A DNA stretch of 64,000 nucleotides, taken from positions 1 through 64,000 of the forward strand of contig JAISET010000198.1 in the NCBI GenBank assembly GCA_031264015.1, written 5' to 3'. The stretch is from Deltaproteobacteria bacterium (GTDB lineage Bacteria > Desulfobacterota > Desulfarculia > Adiutricales > Adiutricaceae). The translations under genes and the position numbers were made by a program. Shown piece by piece: positions 19,720 to 28,267 of this stretch (positions are counted from its first letter, which is position 1; every line of letters begins with the position of its first letter). The notes beneath the pieces are model-generated. The model saw only the letters and a list, made by a program, of their open reading frames with translations, was not told the DNA's origin and did not search any database.

Positions 19720-21156
19720 CTACTCGTACCAGACGGCGTCCCCGGCGGGCAGGCCGGAGATGTGCTCCCTGACCTTCCTGTCGATGTCGGCGGCCAGGAC
19801 GTTGGGATTCGGCTTTGTCAGAATCTTCTTGGCCAGGGCGGCGGCCTGGTCGGCGGCGTTGGGCTTGCCGTCGTTGAGCCACTTGCTCCTGAAGCCGCGC
19901 ACCCCGATGCTCGGGTAGTGGGTGACCTTGCGCAGGTTTTTGGCGGTGTGGGGCAGGACCATGTAGTTGCCGCCGGGGCCGGTCTTGTTGATGAGCTCCA
20001 GACAGAAGTCGTTGGCGTCGTAGGGGATGCCCTTCTTGAGGTGCTTGAGATTCAAGGCGATCTCGTTGTCGATGACGGCCTTGGCGAAATCGAAGGCCAT
20101 CAGGCCGCCCAGAAGCCCGCCCATGTTGAACAGGTCGCTGCCGGCCATCAGCGCGGCGGCCGTGTTGAGGCTGGTCTCCCAGCCGTTCTGGACGTCGTTG
20201 GACTGCGAGTTGGTGAGACCTATGTAGCCTCCGGAGGGCACGTTGTAGTAGCGGGCCATCTCGGAGTGGCCCATCTGCAGGATGCCGGTCTCGATGGCCC
20301 CGGGGGCGTAGTCGCCGTTGCGCATGTCGCCCACGGTGGAGAGGACGGCGTAGATGACCTCGGAGCCGGGCCTGATGGCCTGCATCAGAAACGTCAGCGA
20401 CAGGAACTCGGCGTTCCCCAAGGCCAGGGTGCCCAGCAGGCTCATGGGGGAGGTCATGCCGGCGTTGGGGACGATGGTCCCGTAGACCGGCAGGCCCATC
20501 TTGGCCAGGTGAACCACCGAGGCGGTGGACTCGACGTCGTAGGTCAGAGGCGAGATGACCGGACAGTAGTGGTGGTTGATGAAGGGCCTCTTGAAGTAGG
20601 CCTCCTTCCCGCCGGCGATGGTGTAGCCCAGGTCCAGGACCTTCTCGAGGTCGGGGATGGTCGGGGTGTTGGAGCGCACCGGCTTCTTGCAGTTCTTCAG
20701 GGCCGGGTAGAAGCGGTACAGCGACCTCATGTCGGGCGGGGCGTCGTCGGCCAGAATGGAGATGGAGAAGACGTCGAAGCCCTTGAGCTCGTTGATGAGG
20801 TAGGCGATGTTGGCCACGTCGAGGCTGGTGCCCCGGCGCTCCTCGCCGGTGACCGGGTCGACCACGTTGGGGGCCGAGGAGCCGGTGACGACGACCGGCC
20901 GGTCGCCGGGCAGGGTGACGTCGAACTCGGGGATCTGGGCGGTGAAGGTGTAGGTCGGGGGGACCGACTTCATCTTCTCCTCGACGGTCTTCCGGGGGAA
21001 TCTGATCCTGCTGCCGTCGGCCTTGCAGCCGTGCTTTATGAAAATCTCCAAAGCCTCCGGGTTTTTGACCACCATGCCCGTTTCCTCAAGGATGGTCAGG
21101 GACGCCTCGTGGATGTTTTTTTTCTGTTCCTGGGTGAAGAAATTATAAAAATCCAT
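19720..21156 (-). CDS. MttB-superfamily corrinoid methyltransferase without pyrrolysine (COG5598)
   Basis: The 478-residue protein starts MDFYNFFTQEQKKNIHEASL, a typical MttB-family N-terminus, and continues with ILEETGMVV, FPRKTVEEKMK and the TIM-barrel core. It aligns with the pyrrolysine MttB at 25689-27203 throughout. The segment VPSGGYIGLTNSQSNDVQNG covers the pyrrolysine site, which is replaced by an ordinary residue (Gly or a neighbour), and the frame is uninterrupted. Such proteins demethylate quaternary amines such as glycine betaine, proline betaine, carnitine or butyrobetaine and methylate a corrinoid protein. The substrate here is unknown; the neighbours make a choline-type compound attractive. 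The ATG at 21156 is chosen by family alignment; its ribosome binding site is weak. The gene probably has its own promoter in the 525-bp gap upstream, which contains a perfect inverted repeat. Confidence 0.87.
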   Translation of the reverse strand: MDFYNFFTQEQKKNIHEASLTILEETGMVVKNPEALEIFIKHGCKADGSRIRFPRKTVEEKMKSVPPTYTFTAQIPEFDVTLPGDRPVVVTGSSAPNVVDPVTGEERRGTSLDVANIAYLINELKGFDVFSISILADDAPPDMRSLYRFYPALKNCKKPVRSNTPTIPDLEKVLDLGYTIAGGKEAYFKRPFINHHYCPVISPLTYDVESTASVVHLAKMGLPVYGTIVPNAGMTSPMSLLGTLALGNAEFLSLTFLMQAIRPGSEVIYAVLSTVGDMRNGDYAPGAIETGILQMGHSEMARYYNVPSGGYIGLTNSQSNDVQNGWETSLNTAAALMAGSDLFNMGGLLGGLMAFDFAKAVIDNEIALNLKHLKKGIPYDANDFCLELINKTGPGGNYMVLPHTAKNLRKVTHYPSIGVRGFRSKWLNDGKPNAADQAAALAKKILTKPNPNVLAADIDRKVREHISGLPAGDAVWYE

Positions 21157-21374
21157 AATGATTAAACCCGGCGCGCGCCGAGCTGGCGCGTGAAGCCGGC
21201 CTCCTTTCAATGATGTGATGTGATGTGCGGCGCCCCGCTTCCCCGCCGACGTCAAAAAGGACCGGATGTCTGGTGTCGTCATGGTCCGCCCATGATGACG
21301 CCCCGGGGATGCTGATCGGCTCTCGGGCGCCGCCCGACGGTAATTATAACCTCCCTTGTCGCTATGAAGTGGGA

Positions 21375-21398
21375 AATTTAAGTGCGCTCACTTAAATT
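21375..21398. promoter_or_regulatory. Perfect inverted repeat, candidate operator upstream of the MttB-like gene
   Basis: AATTTAAGTG (21375-21384) and CACTTAAATT (21389-21398) are exact reverse complements separated by CGCT. The site lies in the AT-rich gap about 220 bp upstream of the MttB-like start on the minus strand. No T run follows on either strand, which speaks for a protein-binding site rather than a terminator. The binding protein is unknown. Confidence 0.55.
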
Positions 21399-21554
21399 GG
21401 CATGAAAAGAAAACTTGCTCAAGAAAAAGGCGAAAATCTCGATAAAATTCGTCGTCCCGGCAGGCTTTGTCCCTAAAAAATAGGAAACTAAAGTTCGTTA
21501 GTCAGGATAAAAGGAAAAAAAACAGCCGAGGAAGACTATTCGCCCCCCCCCTCC

Positions 21555-21582
21555 CCCGTCCGCGGAACCGGCCGCGGACGGG
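21555..21582 (-). terminator. Strong GC hairpin after the winged-helix-like gene, possible terminator
   Basis: CCCGTCCGCGG (21555-21565) pairs perfectly with CCGCGGACGGG (21572-21582) around AACCGG. It lies about 100 bp after the stop of the small gene at 21681. No U tract follows directly, so Rho-independent termination is not assured. It may instead separate the transporter/kinase transcript from the MttB-like gene. Confidence 0.4.
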
Positions 21583-21680
21583 ATTGTCGGCCCGGCGGGA
21601 CGTCGGCCGCCCGCCGGGGAGAGAGGCTGCCGGGCGCCCCGGCGTCCGCGGAGCGCGGGACGCCGAGGCGCGCGGGGCGG

Positions 21681-21962
21681 CTAGAGGATCTTGGGCAGGT
21701 ACTTGGTCCTGTCCTTGCCGGTGGGGGTGATGACGTACTGGTAGCGGGCCTCGCCGAACTCGTCGAAATAGGGGTCGACGGCGTCGATCAGGCCCACGGC
21801 CTTGATGCTCATCAGATGGTCCTCCATCAGCTCGAAGCTGAACTGGCCCTCGCCCTCGTACTCCGCGAAGAGCTCGCGGTAGATGTCGTTGGCCTTGACG
21901 GGCTTGCCGTCGGCCTGGTTGATCAGATGGAGGATCCTAAAACGCAAAGGTAAAACGGCCAT
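21681..21962 (-). CDS. Small winged-helix-like protein of unknown function
   Basis: The 93-residue protein starts at an ATG with AAGGAAGG six bases upstream, which is convincing. The pattern of helices followed by a short hairpin (RFRILHLINQADGKPVKANDIYRELFAEYEG, then LMEDHLMSIKAVGLIDAV, then YQYVITPTGKDRTKYL) looks like a winged-helix fold of the PadR/archaeal type: 'nDIyreL', a second helix, 'glI', and a terminal 'yviTptGk' wing. It may be a transcription factor, or a small subunit-type protein. It starts 16 bp after the transporter stop and probably shares its transcript. A role as regulator of the neighbouring palindrome is only a suggestion. Confidence 0.6.
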   Translation of the reverse strand: MAVLPLRFRILHLINQADGKPVKANDIYRELFAEYEGEGQFSFELMEDHLMSIKAVGLIDAVDPYFDEFGEARYQYVITPTGKDRTKYLPKIL

Positions 21963-21978
21963 TCAACACCTTCCTTGG

Positions 21979-23043
21979 CTAGACGTTGCGGAGCTTGAAC
22001 AGCTCGCGGGGGTTGGCGGAAACCAGGATGGCACCAAGGGCGATGGCGGCGGCTCCCATGTACAAGTAGACCGTGGGCTCCAAAGTGGTGAACAAGGCGC
22101 CGAACAGCACGCCCCACAAGGCGTACGTGACGTTCAGGGCCATGGCCCGGGCCACGCCGGTCATGTTCAGGGCCCTGTACCAATAGACGTAGGAGAACCC
22201 GCCTAGGAAGCCCGCGAGACAGTAGATGGAAAAGGCCGACGTCCTGGTGGCGGAGGTGAACAGCTCCCAAACGGGGGCCAGGCCGAAGTGGGTGGACATG
22301 TAGAGAACGACGATGGGAATGACGAAAATAAAATAGGCCACCGCGCTGACAGCCTCGCGGATGCCCAGGGCGATGTCGGGATCGATCATGTCCATGCCGT
22401 AGGTGGACAGAAGGCCCTCGGAGGCCCAGCCCAGACAGGCCAGGGTGGAGAGGACCATGCCGATGGTGAAATAGACGTCCTTCTCGACGTCCTCGCCCAG
22501 CGGCGCGTAATAGACCAAAAACGACCCGAGGATGCAGAGGACGACCCCGACCCAGACGCGGGCGGGGTTGCGCTCCTTAAATAAGATGGTCGCCAGGACG
22601 GCCGCCAAAGCAGGATAGGCCGCCGTGATGGGCAGGGCGTAGGCGGCGTTGACGAAGGTGATGCCCAGCAGATAGCCGCTCATGCCGATGGGGCCGCCCA
22701 GGATGGCCCCGATGCAGACCATCTTGCCGGGCTTGGTCCGCAGCGTGCGGCCGTACTCCTTGAACTTGCCGGCCCTGATGTTGTGGACGGCCACCCAGAT
22801 CGACGCGAACATGTCGTGCATCAGCGCCCCGCAGAGGGAGAAGGCGACCAGCATGGCGATGCCGGTCCGGAACTCCATCGACGAGGTGTCGTAGCGGGTG
22901 AAAGGCTCGTAGTTCAAGGCCAGGTATAAAACAGTTCCCGAAGCCCCCCAGAGCACGCCGGAAAGGACTCCGGCCAGGATTCCTTTTTTGGCGTGCTTAA
23001 GCTGCTTCTCGTCCAACACTTCCTGCGCGGTTTTTTCGCTCAT
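21979..23043 (-). CDS. EamA/DMT-family transporter (LicB-like)
   Basis: The 354-residue protein carries about ten hydrophobic segments in two EamA repeats (for example GILAGVLSGVLWGASGTVLYLAL near the start and ALPITAAYPALAAVLATILFKER at the end of repeat one). AGGAGGTAATTC precedes the ATG. In lic loci a DMT-family permease (LicB) brings choline into the cell next to the LicA choline kinase, and the same pairing appears here with a kinase gene 70 bp upstream on the same strand. The substrate is therefore likely a choline- or ethanolamine-type cation, by context only. The gene lies between the kinase (23114-24352) and the winged-helix-like gene in a compact three-gene unit. Confidence 0.82.
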   Translation of the reverse strand: MSEKTAQEVLDEKQLKHAKKGILAGVLSGVLWGASGTVLYLALNYEPFTRYDTSSMEFRTGIAMLVAFSLCGALMHDMFASIWVAVHNIRAGKFKEYGRTLRTKPGKMVCIGAILGGPIGMSGYLLGITFVNAAYALPITAAYPALAAVLATILFKERNPARVWVGVVLCILGSFLVYYAPLGEDVEKDVYFTIGMVLSTLACLGWASEGLLSTYGMDMIDPDIALGIREAVSAVAYFIFVIPIVVLYMSTHFGLAPVWELFTSATRTSAFSIYCLAGFLGGFSYVYWYRALNMTGVARAMALNVTYALWGVLFGALFTTLEPTVYLYMGAAAIALGAILVSANPRELFKLRNV

Positions 23044-23113
23044 GAATTACCTCCTAAAGAGTGCGAGCAAAGTACCATTCGGCTCACGAGGGACCCGAAC
23101 CAGGCCCCGGAGC

Positions 23114-24352
23114 TCAAATGCCCTCGACCACTTTGGCAAGATCGGCCTTGTGGGCTTCAATCCAATCCATGAGCCTAGTGATGTGGAGCAAGTAATAGAG
23201 AGCCTCATAGTCGTTGACCAGTTCGGGGTCCTCATAGAAATACAAGGCGGTGCACCAGTTGATCAGATACTGGCAGCCGGCCGCCATCATCATGGGGAAA
23301 TATTTTTTCTCGGTCTCGTTCAAGGGCTCCAGGCCCGAGAGAGACTTGAGCTGGTTGTTGTAGCCCTCCAGGAAGCAGCGGCAGTCGTCGAGACGCAGCT
23401 GGCCGTCCGTCTCCGGGCGCCAGGAGGAGCAGCAGTAAATCAGAGCGAAGGCGATGTCGAAGAGCCGGACCTCGATCTTGGACCAGTCGAAGTCGAAGAT
23501 GCCGGTGCAGTCCTCGCCGACCCACTTGACGTTCCCGGCGTGCAGGTCGCTGTGGATGGGGGTCTCGGGCATCTTGGCGAAGGCCTCGGCGGGGATCTGG
23601 TTCTTCTTGATGGTCTCGAGGATGGAGGCCAGCTTGGAGTTGAAGAAGGCGTGGAAGATGGAGTCGGGCAGGTTCCTGGCGGCCAGCTTGGAGAAGAGGT
23701 CGACGAAGGACGGCAGCAGGAACTGGATCTTGGGCTCGGCCTTGGCCAGCTTGCCCGGCTTAAAGTCGCGGCCGTAGAAGTGGAACCTGGCCGTCAGGGC
23801 GCCGATGTTGCGGAACTCGGTGGGGCTGTTCTCGTTGTTGACCCAGGTCCACTTGTCCTCGCCCTCGAGGTAGTCGTAGACGGCGAAGTAGCGCTTCAGG
23901 GTCTTGCCGGTCTCGTCCTTGTCCTGCAGGCTGACCATGGTGGTGCCGTTTTTGGACGTGAAGACCTTGGCGGCCTCCTTCAGGCCGTTCGCCAGACAAT
24001 AGTTGATCAGGTTGTGCTCGTAGAGGATGTCGTCGGGGTTGGCCTCGGAGTTGAACTTGGCCTTGTACTTCCGCACGAAGTACTCCTCCTCGCGGCCGTC
24101 CTTGACGGTGACCACGCCGAAGCTGCGGTTGACGTAGCCGCCGAAGATCTCGTAGACCTCCTTGACCTCGCCCAAGTCGTAATACTTCTCCACAACCTCC
24201 TTGATCTGCGCCCGGATGAAAGCGCCGTCGCTCTCCTCGTAGTTGCTCTTGGCCAGCTTGTACAGCGAGGCGGCCTCGATAAGCCGGTCGTTGCAAATGG
24301 CGGCGTCGGCCGCCTTGAAGTGAAGCATTTTGGAGGTGTCCATCTTTGCCAT
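23114..24352 (-). CDS. Choline/ethanolamine kinase-like phosphotransferase (APH/LicA-like fold), paralogue A
   Basis: The 412-residue protein starts at an ATG at 24352 with GGGAG eight bases upstream. It has an N-terminal helical region of about 75 residues, the nucleotide-binding section FGGYVNRSFGV and YFVRKYKA, the catalytic loop TPIHSDLHAGNVKW, and the metal motif GIFDFDWSKIE. These define the APH/choline kinase superfamily. It is a paralogue of the protein at 17877-19088 with the same N-terminal extension. The EamA transporter follows 70 bp downstream, recalling the licA-licB pair, in which imported choline is trapped as phosphocholine. The phosphorylated product here could enter lipids, surface decoration or the neighbouring amine pathway. 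The substrate is not provable from sequence. Confidence 0.72.
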   Translation of the reverse strand: MAKMDTSKMLHFKAADAAICNDRLIEAASLYKLAKSNYEESDGAFIRAQIKEVVEKYYDLGEVKEVYEIFGGYVNRSFGVVTVKDGREEEYFVRKYKAKFNSEANPDDILYEHNLINYCLANGLKEAAKVFTSKNGTTMVSLQDKDETGKTLKRYFAVYDYLEGEDKWTWVNNENSPTEFRNIGALTARFHFYGRDFKPGKLAKAEPKIQFLLPSFVDLFSKLAARNLPDSIFHAFFNSKLASILETIKKNQIPAEAFAKMPETPIHSDLHAGNVKWVGEDCTGIFDFDWSKIEVRLFDIAFALIYCCSSWRPETDGQLRLDDCRCFLEGYNNQLKSLSGLEPLNETEKKYFPMMMAAGCQYLINWCTALYFYEDPELVNDYEALYYLLHITRLMDWIEAHKADLAKVVEGI

Positions 24353-24859
24353 CTGAAAAACTCCCTGGGCAAAAACCCATCTAAGGTTTGTTCTATCCGC
24401 GGTGAGGCGGGCAATCTTCCGGCCCCGACTCGGACGGGCCACTATGGCGCCGCCTGGCGGGACCGGTGAAAATATGAATTCTGACTGGCTCCCCAAGGCC
24501 TCCCGCCCGCCCGAAGGCGCGGGCCAGCAGCCTTGTCGCCGCCGCCCCGGTTTTTTTTCGTTTCCGGGCGGACTGAGAAACGTCTTGTCTTCTGTTCTGG
24601 AAATGGAAAGAGCGCGCGCTTGCTTTTCAAACCGCCGTCCTGGCGGGACGGCCCGGACTTGCCGCCCCGCTTTGGGGCGCCGCAAAATTCCACCGGCGCC
24701 GTTCAAGCCGGCCGCCGCCGCCAAAACCAGGCGACGCCGGCCGAGCCCGGGGACGCCGGCCGGACCCTGGTTCCGGGCGGGCCGGAAGCGGGTCCGGGAC
24801 GGGTCCGCGGCGGGCCCGAAATTATCGCCTCCGACAGGCGGCCCCTCCCGACTCCCCGG
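24353..24859. other. GC-rich spacer with no supported gene
   Basis: This 507-bp gap is between the HAD phosphatase and the kinase. Long open frames exist on the plus strand, but their translations are arginine/proline-rich and antisense to real genes. Low-complexity GGNCCGG-type sequence dominates 24700-24840. Confidence 0.5.
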
Positions 24860-25501
24860 CTACGGGAAGCAGGAGAGAACTTCCGCGAGCTTGTCGCCGG
24901 TCCTCCAGGCGCCCAGGGCGGCCAGCTCCTCCTTGGAGTGCCCGCCGGTGCTCATGGCGAATGTCTTGACCCCGGCCGCCTCCGCGGCCAGCAGGTCCCC
25001 CTTGGAGTCGCAGACGTACAGCGTCTCCGAGGGTCCGGCGCCCATGAGCTCCATGGCCTTCAAAATCATGTCCGGGGCGGGCTTGACGTTCTCGACGTCC
25101 AGCTGGCCCACTATGGCCTGGAAGAAGTCCGCCACCCCCAGGATTTTCAGGGGTTTGACGGGCGTGTCCCGGTTCGAGGCCAGGCCCAGGCCGACGCCTT
25201 TGGCCCTCAGGGCCTCCAGGGTCTCCAGGCCGCCGGGAAACAGCTCCATGGCCAGGTACTCCGGCTCGGTCAGATGGTCCGCGTAGGCCAGGTACCACTT
25301 GTGGTCGTAGCTCCCCCACAGCTGGGTCCAGAGCTTCTCGAAGGTGCAGTTGGGGACGGAGACCTCCGCCAGATAGACCTCGTCGTAGGTGACCTCCCTG
25401 AGCCCGAACTCGGCCGCCAGCAAATTGGCGCTTTTCATGAGGGGCTTGATGGAGTCGACCAAGGTCATGTCGAAATCAAAGATGGCATACTTCAGGGTCA
25501 T
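24860..25501 (-). CDS. HAD-superfamily hydrolase (phosphoglycolate phosphatase-like)
   Basis: The 213-residue protein has all four HAD motifs: I, FDFDMTLVDS with the nucleophile aspartate and general acid (D9 and D11); II, LASNRD; III, the lysine in NVKPAPDM; IV, YVCDSKGD. A C1 cap sits between motifs I and II. The family hydrolyses small phosphomonoesters or phosphonates; the specific substrate cannot be read. Its place between the pyrrolysine mttB and the kinase/transporter unit suggests a phosphorylated aminoalcohol (phosphocholine or phosphoethanolamine), which would make it the counterpart of the kinases. That is inference. The start has only a weak ribosome binding site. It ends in an ordinary stop and lies 188 bp after mttB on the same strand. 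Confidence 0.82.
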   Translation of the reverse strand: MTLKYAIFDFDMTLVDSIKPLMKSANLLAAEFGLREVTYDEVYLAEVSVPNCTFEKLWTQLWGSYDHKWYLAYADHLTEPEYLAMELFPGGLETLEALRAKGVGLGLASNRDTPVKPLKILGVADFFQAIVGQLDVENVKPAPDMILKAMELMGAGPSETLYVCDSKGDLLAAEAAGVKTFAMSTGGHSKEELAALGAWRTGDKLAEVLSCFP

Positions 25502-25688
25502 GTCCGTCCCGAAAATCCTCTAAAAATTATTCCGCCCCTCCGGGCCCGCCCCGCCTGTGTCGCGGGCAGCCGTCGCCGGGAGGGCGCGGGTGTCGGTTGC
25601 CCGACGGTCTTTTCCCGCGGTCCCGCCGGGCGGGCCCGATCGTGAGGACGGGCCGCGCGGCCGGGGCCGGGGGGGCGATGGGAAAGCT

Positions 25689-27203
25689 TTAGACCAGGCT
25701 GCCCTTGGTCGGGTCGAAGCCGGGGGTCTTGATCGGCACCCCCAGCTCCTTCTCGGCCTCGACGACGAAGCGCCTGACGTCGTCGGCGACGGAGGCGGAA
25801 AGCGGCTCGACCTTGTGGTTCTGCAGGAGGTCCCTGGCCTTGTTCAGGGCCACCTGGTAGCAGTCGGGGCTGCCCTGCTTCTTCCAGGACTCCATGTTCA
25901 TCCTGTCGAAGAACTTGGGGCGGCTCTGGCTGCGCATGAGCTTGCGGGTGAGCTTGCTCATCATGTAGTTGCCGTGGGGGCCGATCTGGTGGATTTCCTC
26001 GAGGTCCAAATTCTCCTCCGTCACCTCTTCTCCTCGAAGAAGGAACAGAACCATTTGGAGCATGTCGGAGTCCAGAAGAAGCTGCCCGTAGTCGACCGTC
26101 ATGCCGCATTCCAGCATGCCCGCGCCGTAGATGACGTTGGACCCTGCCAACCCAGCCAGCAACGCGGTCAAGGTTTTCTCGTGGCCGGCTTGGGCGCCGC
26201 CCGGGATCTTGCTGTCAGTCTACGTGCCGCCCGTCCAGGAGGGCACCCCGTGGAACTGGGCGATCTGCGCGTTCATGGCGGCCATCATGGCCATCTCGGG
26301 GGAGCCCACGGAGGCGTCGCCCTTCTTCATGTCCAGCTGGGTGGAGGTCCCGCTGCGGAAGATGGGGGCGCCCTTGCTGACGGCCTGGCTCAGAACGGCG
26401 CAGGCCATGAACTCGGCGTTCTGGACGGCCATGGTGCCGACCATGGTGATGGGGCTGGTGCTGCCGGACAGGGCCATGGTGGTGAAGCGGACGGGGATGC
26501 GGTGGCGGGCTCCGTGGATGGCTATCTCGCAACACTCGCTGACGAGACGCAGGGGGCTCACCGGACACGTGCTGATGACCATCAGGGGCTCCAGGCTCAG
26601 GGAGTCCTTGTCGCCCCTGACCATGGCGGCCAGCTGGATCATCTTGTCGACCAGATAGCCGTTGCCGCCGCCCAGGGAGATGGGCTTGGTGGTGTTGTGG
26701 ATCATGGCCTCGAAATTATGCAGCGGGTAGGACTGTGGGGCGACGTCCTGGGAGGCCACGGCGCGGTGGATGATGTCGAACTCGTCTATCCAGTCGGACA
26801 GGCGGGTGATGGCGGCCAGGTCCATCTTGGTGGAGTCCCTCTGCTCGCCGGTGTAGAGGTCGTTGACCCTGACGCCCTCGCCGAAGGGGGTGAAGCTGAC
26901 CCTCTTGCCGCCGACGCGCAGGGCCCTCTCCGGGTCGCGGCCCCTGACGATGAACTGGGAGGGGGCGCTGTCCAGGGCCGCCTCGACCAGATGCGCGGGA
27001 ATGCGCACCCGCTTGATGCCCTTGTCCACCACGCAGCCGATGGAATGAAATATCTCCAGGGCCTCGGCGGAATCGACAAAGACGCCTGTTTTGGCCAGGA
27101 TCTCAAGTCCGGCGTAATGGGTTTCCTTAACCTCGTCCGGCGTCAGTAGGGTGAGCCCGCAGCCTTTCTGCAGCAGCATCCCCGTTTGCACGGCTCTCTT
27201 CAT
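25689..27203 (-). CDS. mttB: Trimethylamine methyltransferase MttB with pyrrolysine at residue 328 (amber readthrough)
   Basis: Two open frames in the same reading frame are joined by a single TAG (minus strand, 26222-26220). Upstream the protein reads FHGVPSWTGGT, and after the TAG it continues TDSKIPGGAQAGHEKTLTAL and then AGSNVIYGAGMLE, the conserved sequence around pyrrolysine in MttB. Full length is 504 residues with Pyl328, close to the roughly 495 residues and position 334 in Methanosarcina. The ATG at 27203 has AAGGAGA seven bases upstream. MttB moves a methyl group from trimethylamine to the corrinoid protein MttC, and pyrrolysine positions and activates the amine. Neither mttC nor pylT/S/B/C/D lies in this window, so they must be elsewhere. 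It is the first gene of the minus-strand amine cluster, divergent from the eut locus. Confidence 0.93.
26220..26222 (-). other. In-frame amber (TAG) codon predicted to encode pyrrolysine
   Basis: The codon is flanked on both sides by conserved MttB coding sequence in one frame, and codon usage looks the same before and after. TAG also serves as a true stop in this genome (for example eutB and the kinase at 17877), so amber readthrough must depend on context or be incomplete. Confidence 0.9.
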
Positions 27204-27342
27204 AATCAACTCTCCTTATAAGAAGCGCTCGAGGCAATTTCTGTTCCGACGGTTCGCCTGCCCGGCTCGTCGGGTTGGGTTCCGGTCAAAGCCCCCGCCC
27301 GGGGCCCGAAATCGCGCCGCCCGGGCAAGTGATATATAGTCA

Positions 27343-27356
27343 AGTCATCTATACGA
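27343..27356. promoter_or_regulatory. 14-bp direct repeat, copy 1 (candidate regulator site)
   Basis: AGTCATCTATACGA occurs here and again at 27449-27462, exactly 106 bp apart (about ten helical turns), each followed by a T-rich tail. The two copies lie 140-260 bp upstream of the mttB start in AT-rich DNA. Placement on one face of the helix suggests a DNA-binding protein that loops, or two binding sites; the protein is unknown. Confidence 0.45.
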
Positions 27357-27448
27357 ATTTTTCGGAAACTCAACCCCCGCGCGGGACCAAAGCCTCTATT
27401 CTCGGTGCCGAGAGACAAACCGTCGGTCGCGGGGGCCTAAAGTATTTT

Positions 27449-27462
27449 AGTCATCTATACGA
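27449..27462. promoter_or_regulatory. 14-bp direct repeat, copy 2
   Basis: Second exact copy of AGTCATCTATACGA, preceded by TTTT and followed by CTTTTGATTTTTGAC. See copy 1 at 27343-27356. Confidence 0.45.
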
Positions 27463-27971
27463 CTTTTGATTTTTGACAAAGTCAACTAATCTACCTTGGG
27501 TACAAGTTTAACCCGCGCGCGACGTCAAGTCAAGATAAAAATACAGTCTGCCTCCCGCCCCTATAATATGTCAATTTTTCGGGACGGTAAAGAGCCGGCC
27601 GCCGGCCGCCGGGCCCGGACAAACGAGTCAATTAGCCAAAACAAAAGGTTTTTTTCCCCGGGCCCGCCTCCCGGGCCCTCCCCTGGGCGCCGTTTTTTAT
27701 GCCTGAATTTATTGACACATTTCCCGTCGTCCCGGCCGGTACAGTTTTTTTCCCGGCCCGGGCGGCAATTATTTTTGACAGCCGCGGGCGGTTTCGCGCC
27801 CCCGCCCGCATGCCGCGGGACCAAGGCGCCCCGGGCCTCGCGGACGGGCGGCCCGAGACGTCCCTCAAATAAAAACTCAAGCATTTCAAGCGTTTGCGGC
27901 AACGAAGGCGGCGAGACAAAATTAGTCAAATTCTCCACAGTTATTAAAATTAACCGCTCGTTACTTGCGCA

Positions 27972-28000
27972 TTACAAACTTTTTAAAGAACGTATATAAA
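27972..28000 (+). promoter_or_regulatory. Possible sigma-70 promoter for the eut locus
   Basis: TTACAA (27972-27977) and TATAAA (27995-28000) are separated by 17 bp in an AT-rich patch facing eutS. The -10 is good and the -35 poor, so an activator may be needed. Transcription would start near 28007 and leave a leader of about 260 bases. Confidence 0.3.
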
Positions 28001-28267
28001 CCAGTCTATCTTTCGACTCTCACATCCAAGAGAAAAATTTCCCTCTTTTCGTTTGCCAAACGGAAAAAAATGGTTTAAGCTAAAAAACTAACCGGCCCCC
28101 CGGAGCCCCGGGCCGGACCCGAAAAAGCGGCCGGCCCCCTTGATTTTTCGTTTCCGCCCGCCCGGAATTCCGACCGCCGACCGCCCGCCGACCGGGGCGC
28201 CCCGCCGGGGCCGAACCGAGGCAAAAAAATTTCACCGGGGCCCGCCGGGACCCGACGAAAGCGAGCC

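Larger units (their letters stand above)
27204..28267. other. Divergent intergenic region between mttB and eutS
   Basis: About 1.06 kb without a supported gene, mixing AT-rich patches (27330-27370, 27440-27495, 27940-28080) with GC-rich ones. It should hold the promoters of the leftward amine cluster and the rightward eut locus. A 14-bp direct repeat and a possible sigma-70 promoter are listed separately. I see no recognisable cobalamin riboswitch and no clear ANTAR-type twin hairpin, though neither can be excluded by eye. Confidence 0.5.

Noticed and set aside
24402-25645. Plus-strand frames opposite the kinase and HAD genes
   Set aside because: They overlap real minus-strand genes in antisense and have arginine/proline-rich translations without domains.
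25689-27203. mttB as two separate genes or as a nonsense pseudogene
   Set aside because: The frame, conserved motifs and codon use continue across the single TAG exactly at the known pyrrolysine position, and the second part has no convincing start of its own.
27329-27343. FNR-like site GTGATATATAGTCAA upstream of mttB
   Set aside because: The right half is displaced by one base and mismatched; only the direct repeat beside it is convincing.
27204-28267. Cobalamin riboswitch in the divergent region
   Set aside because: I could not identify the conserved B12-box or pairing; a covariance search would be needed.
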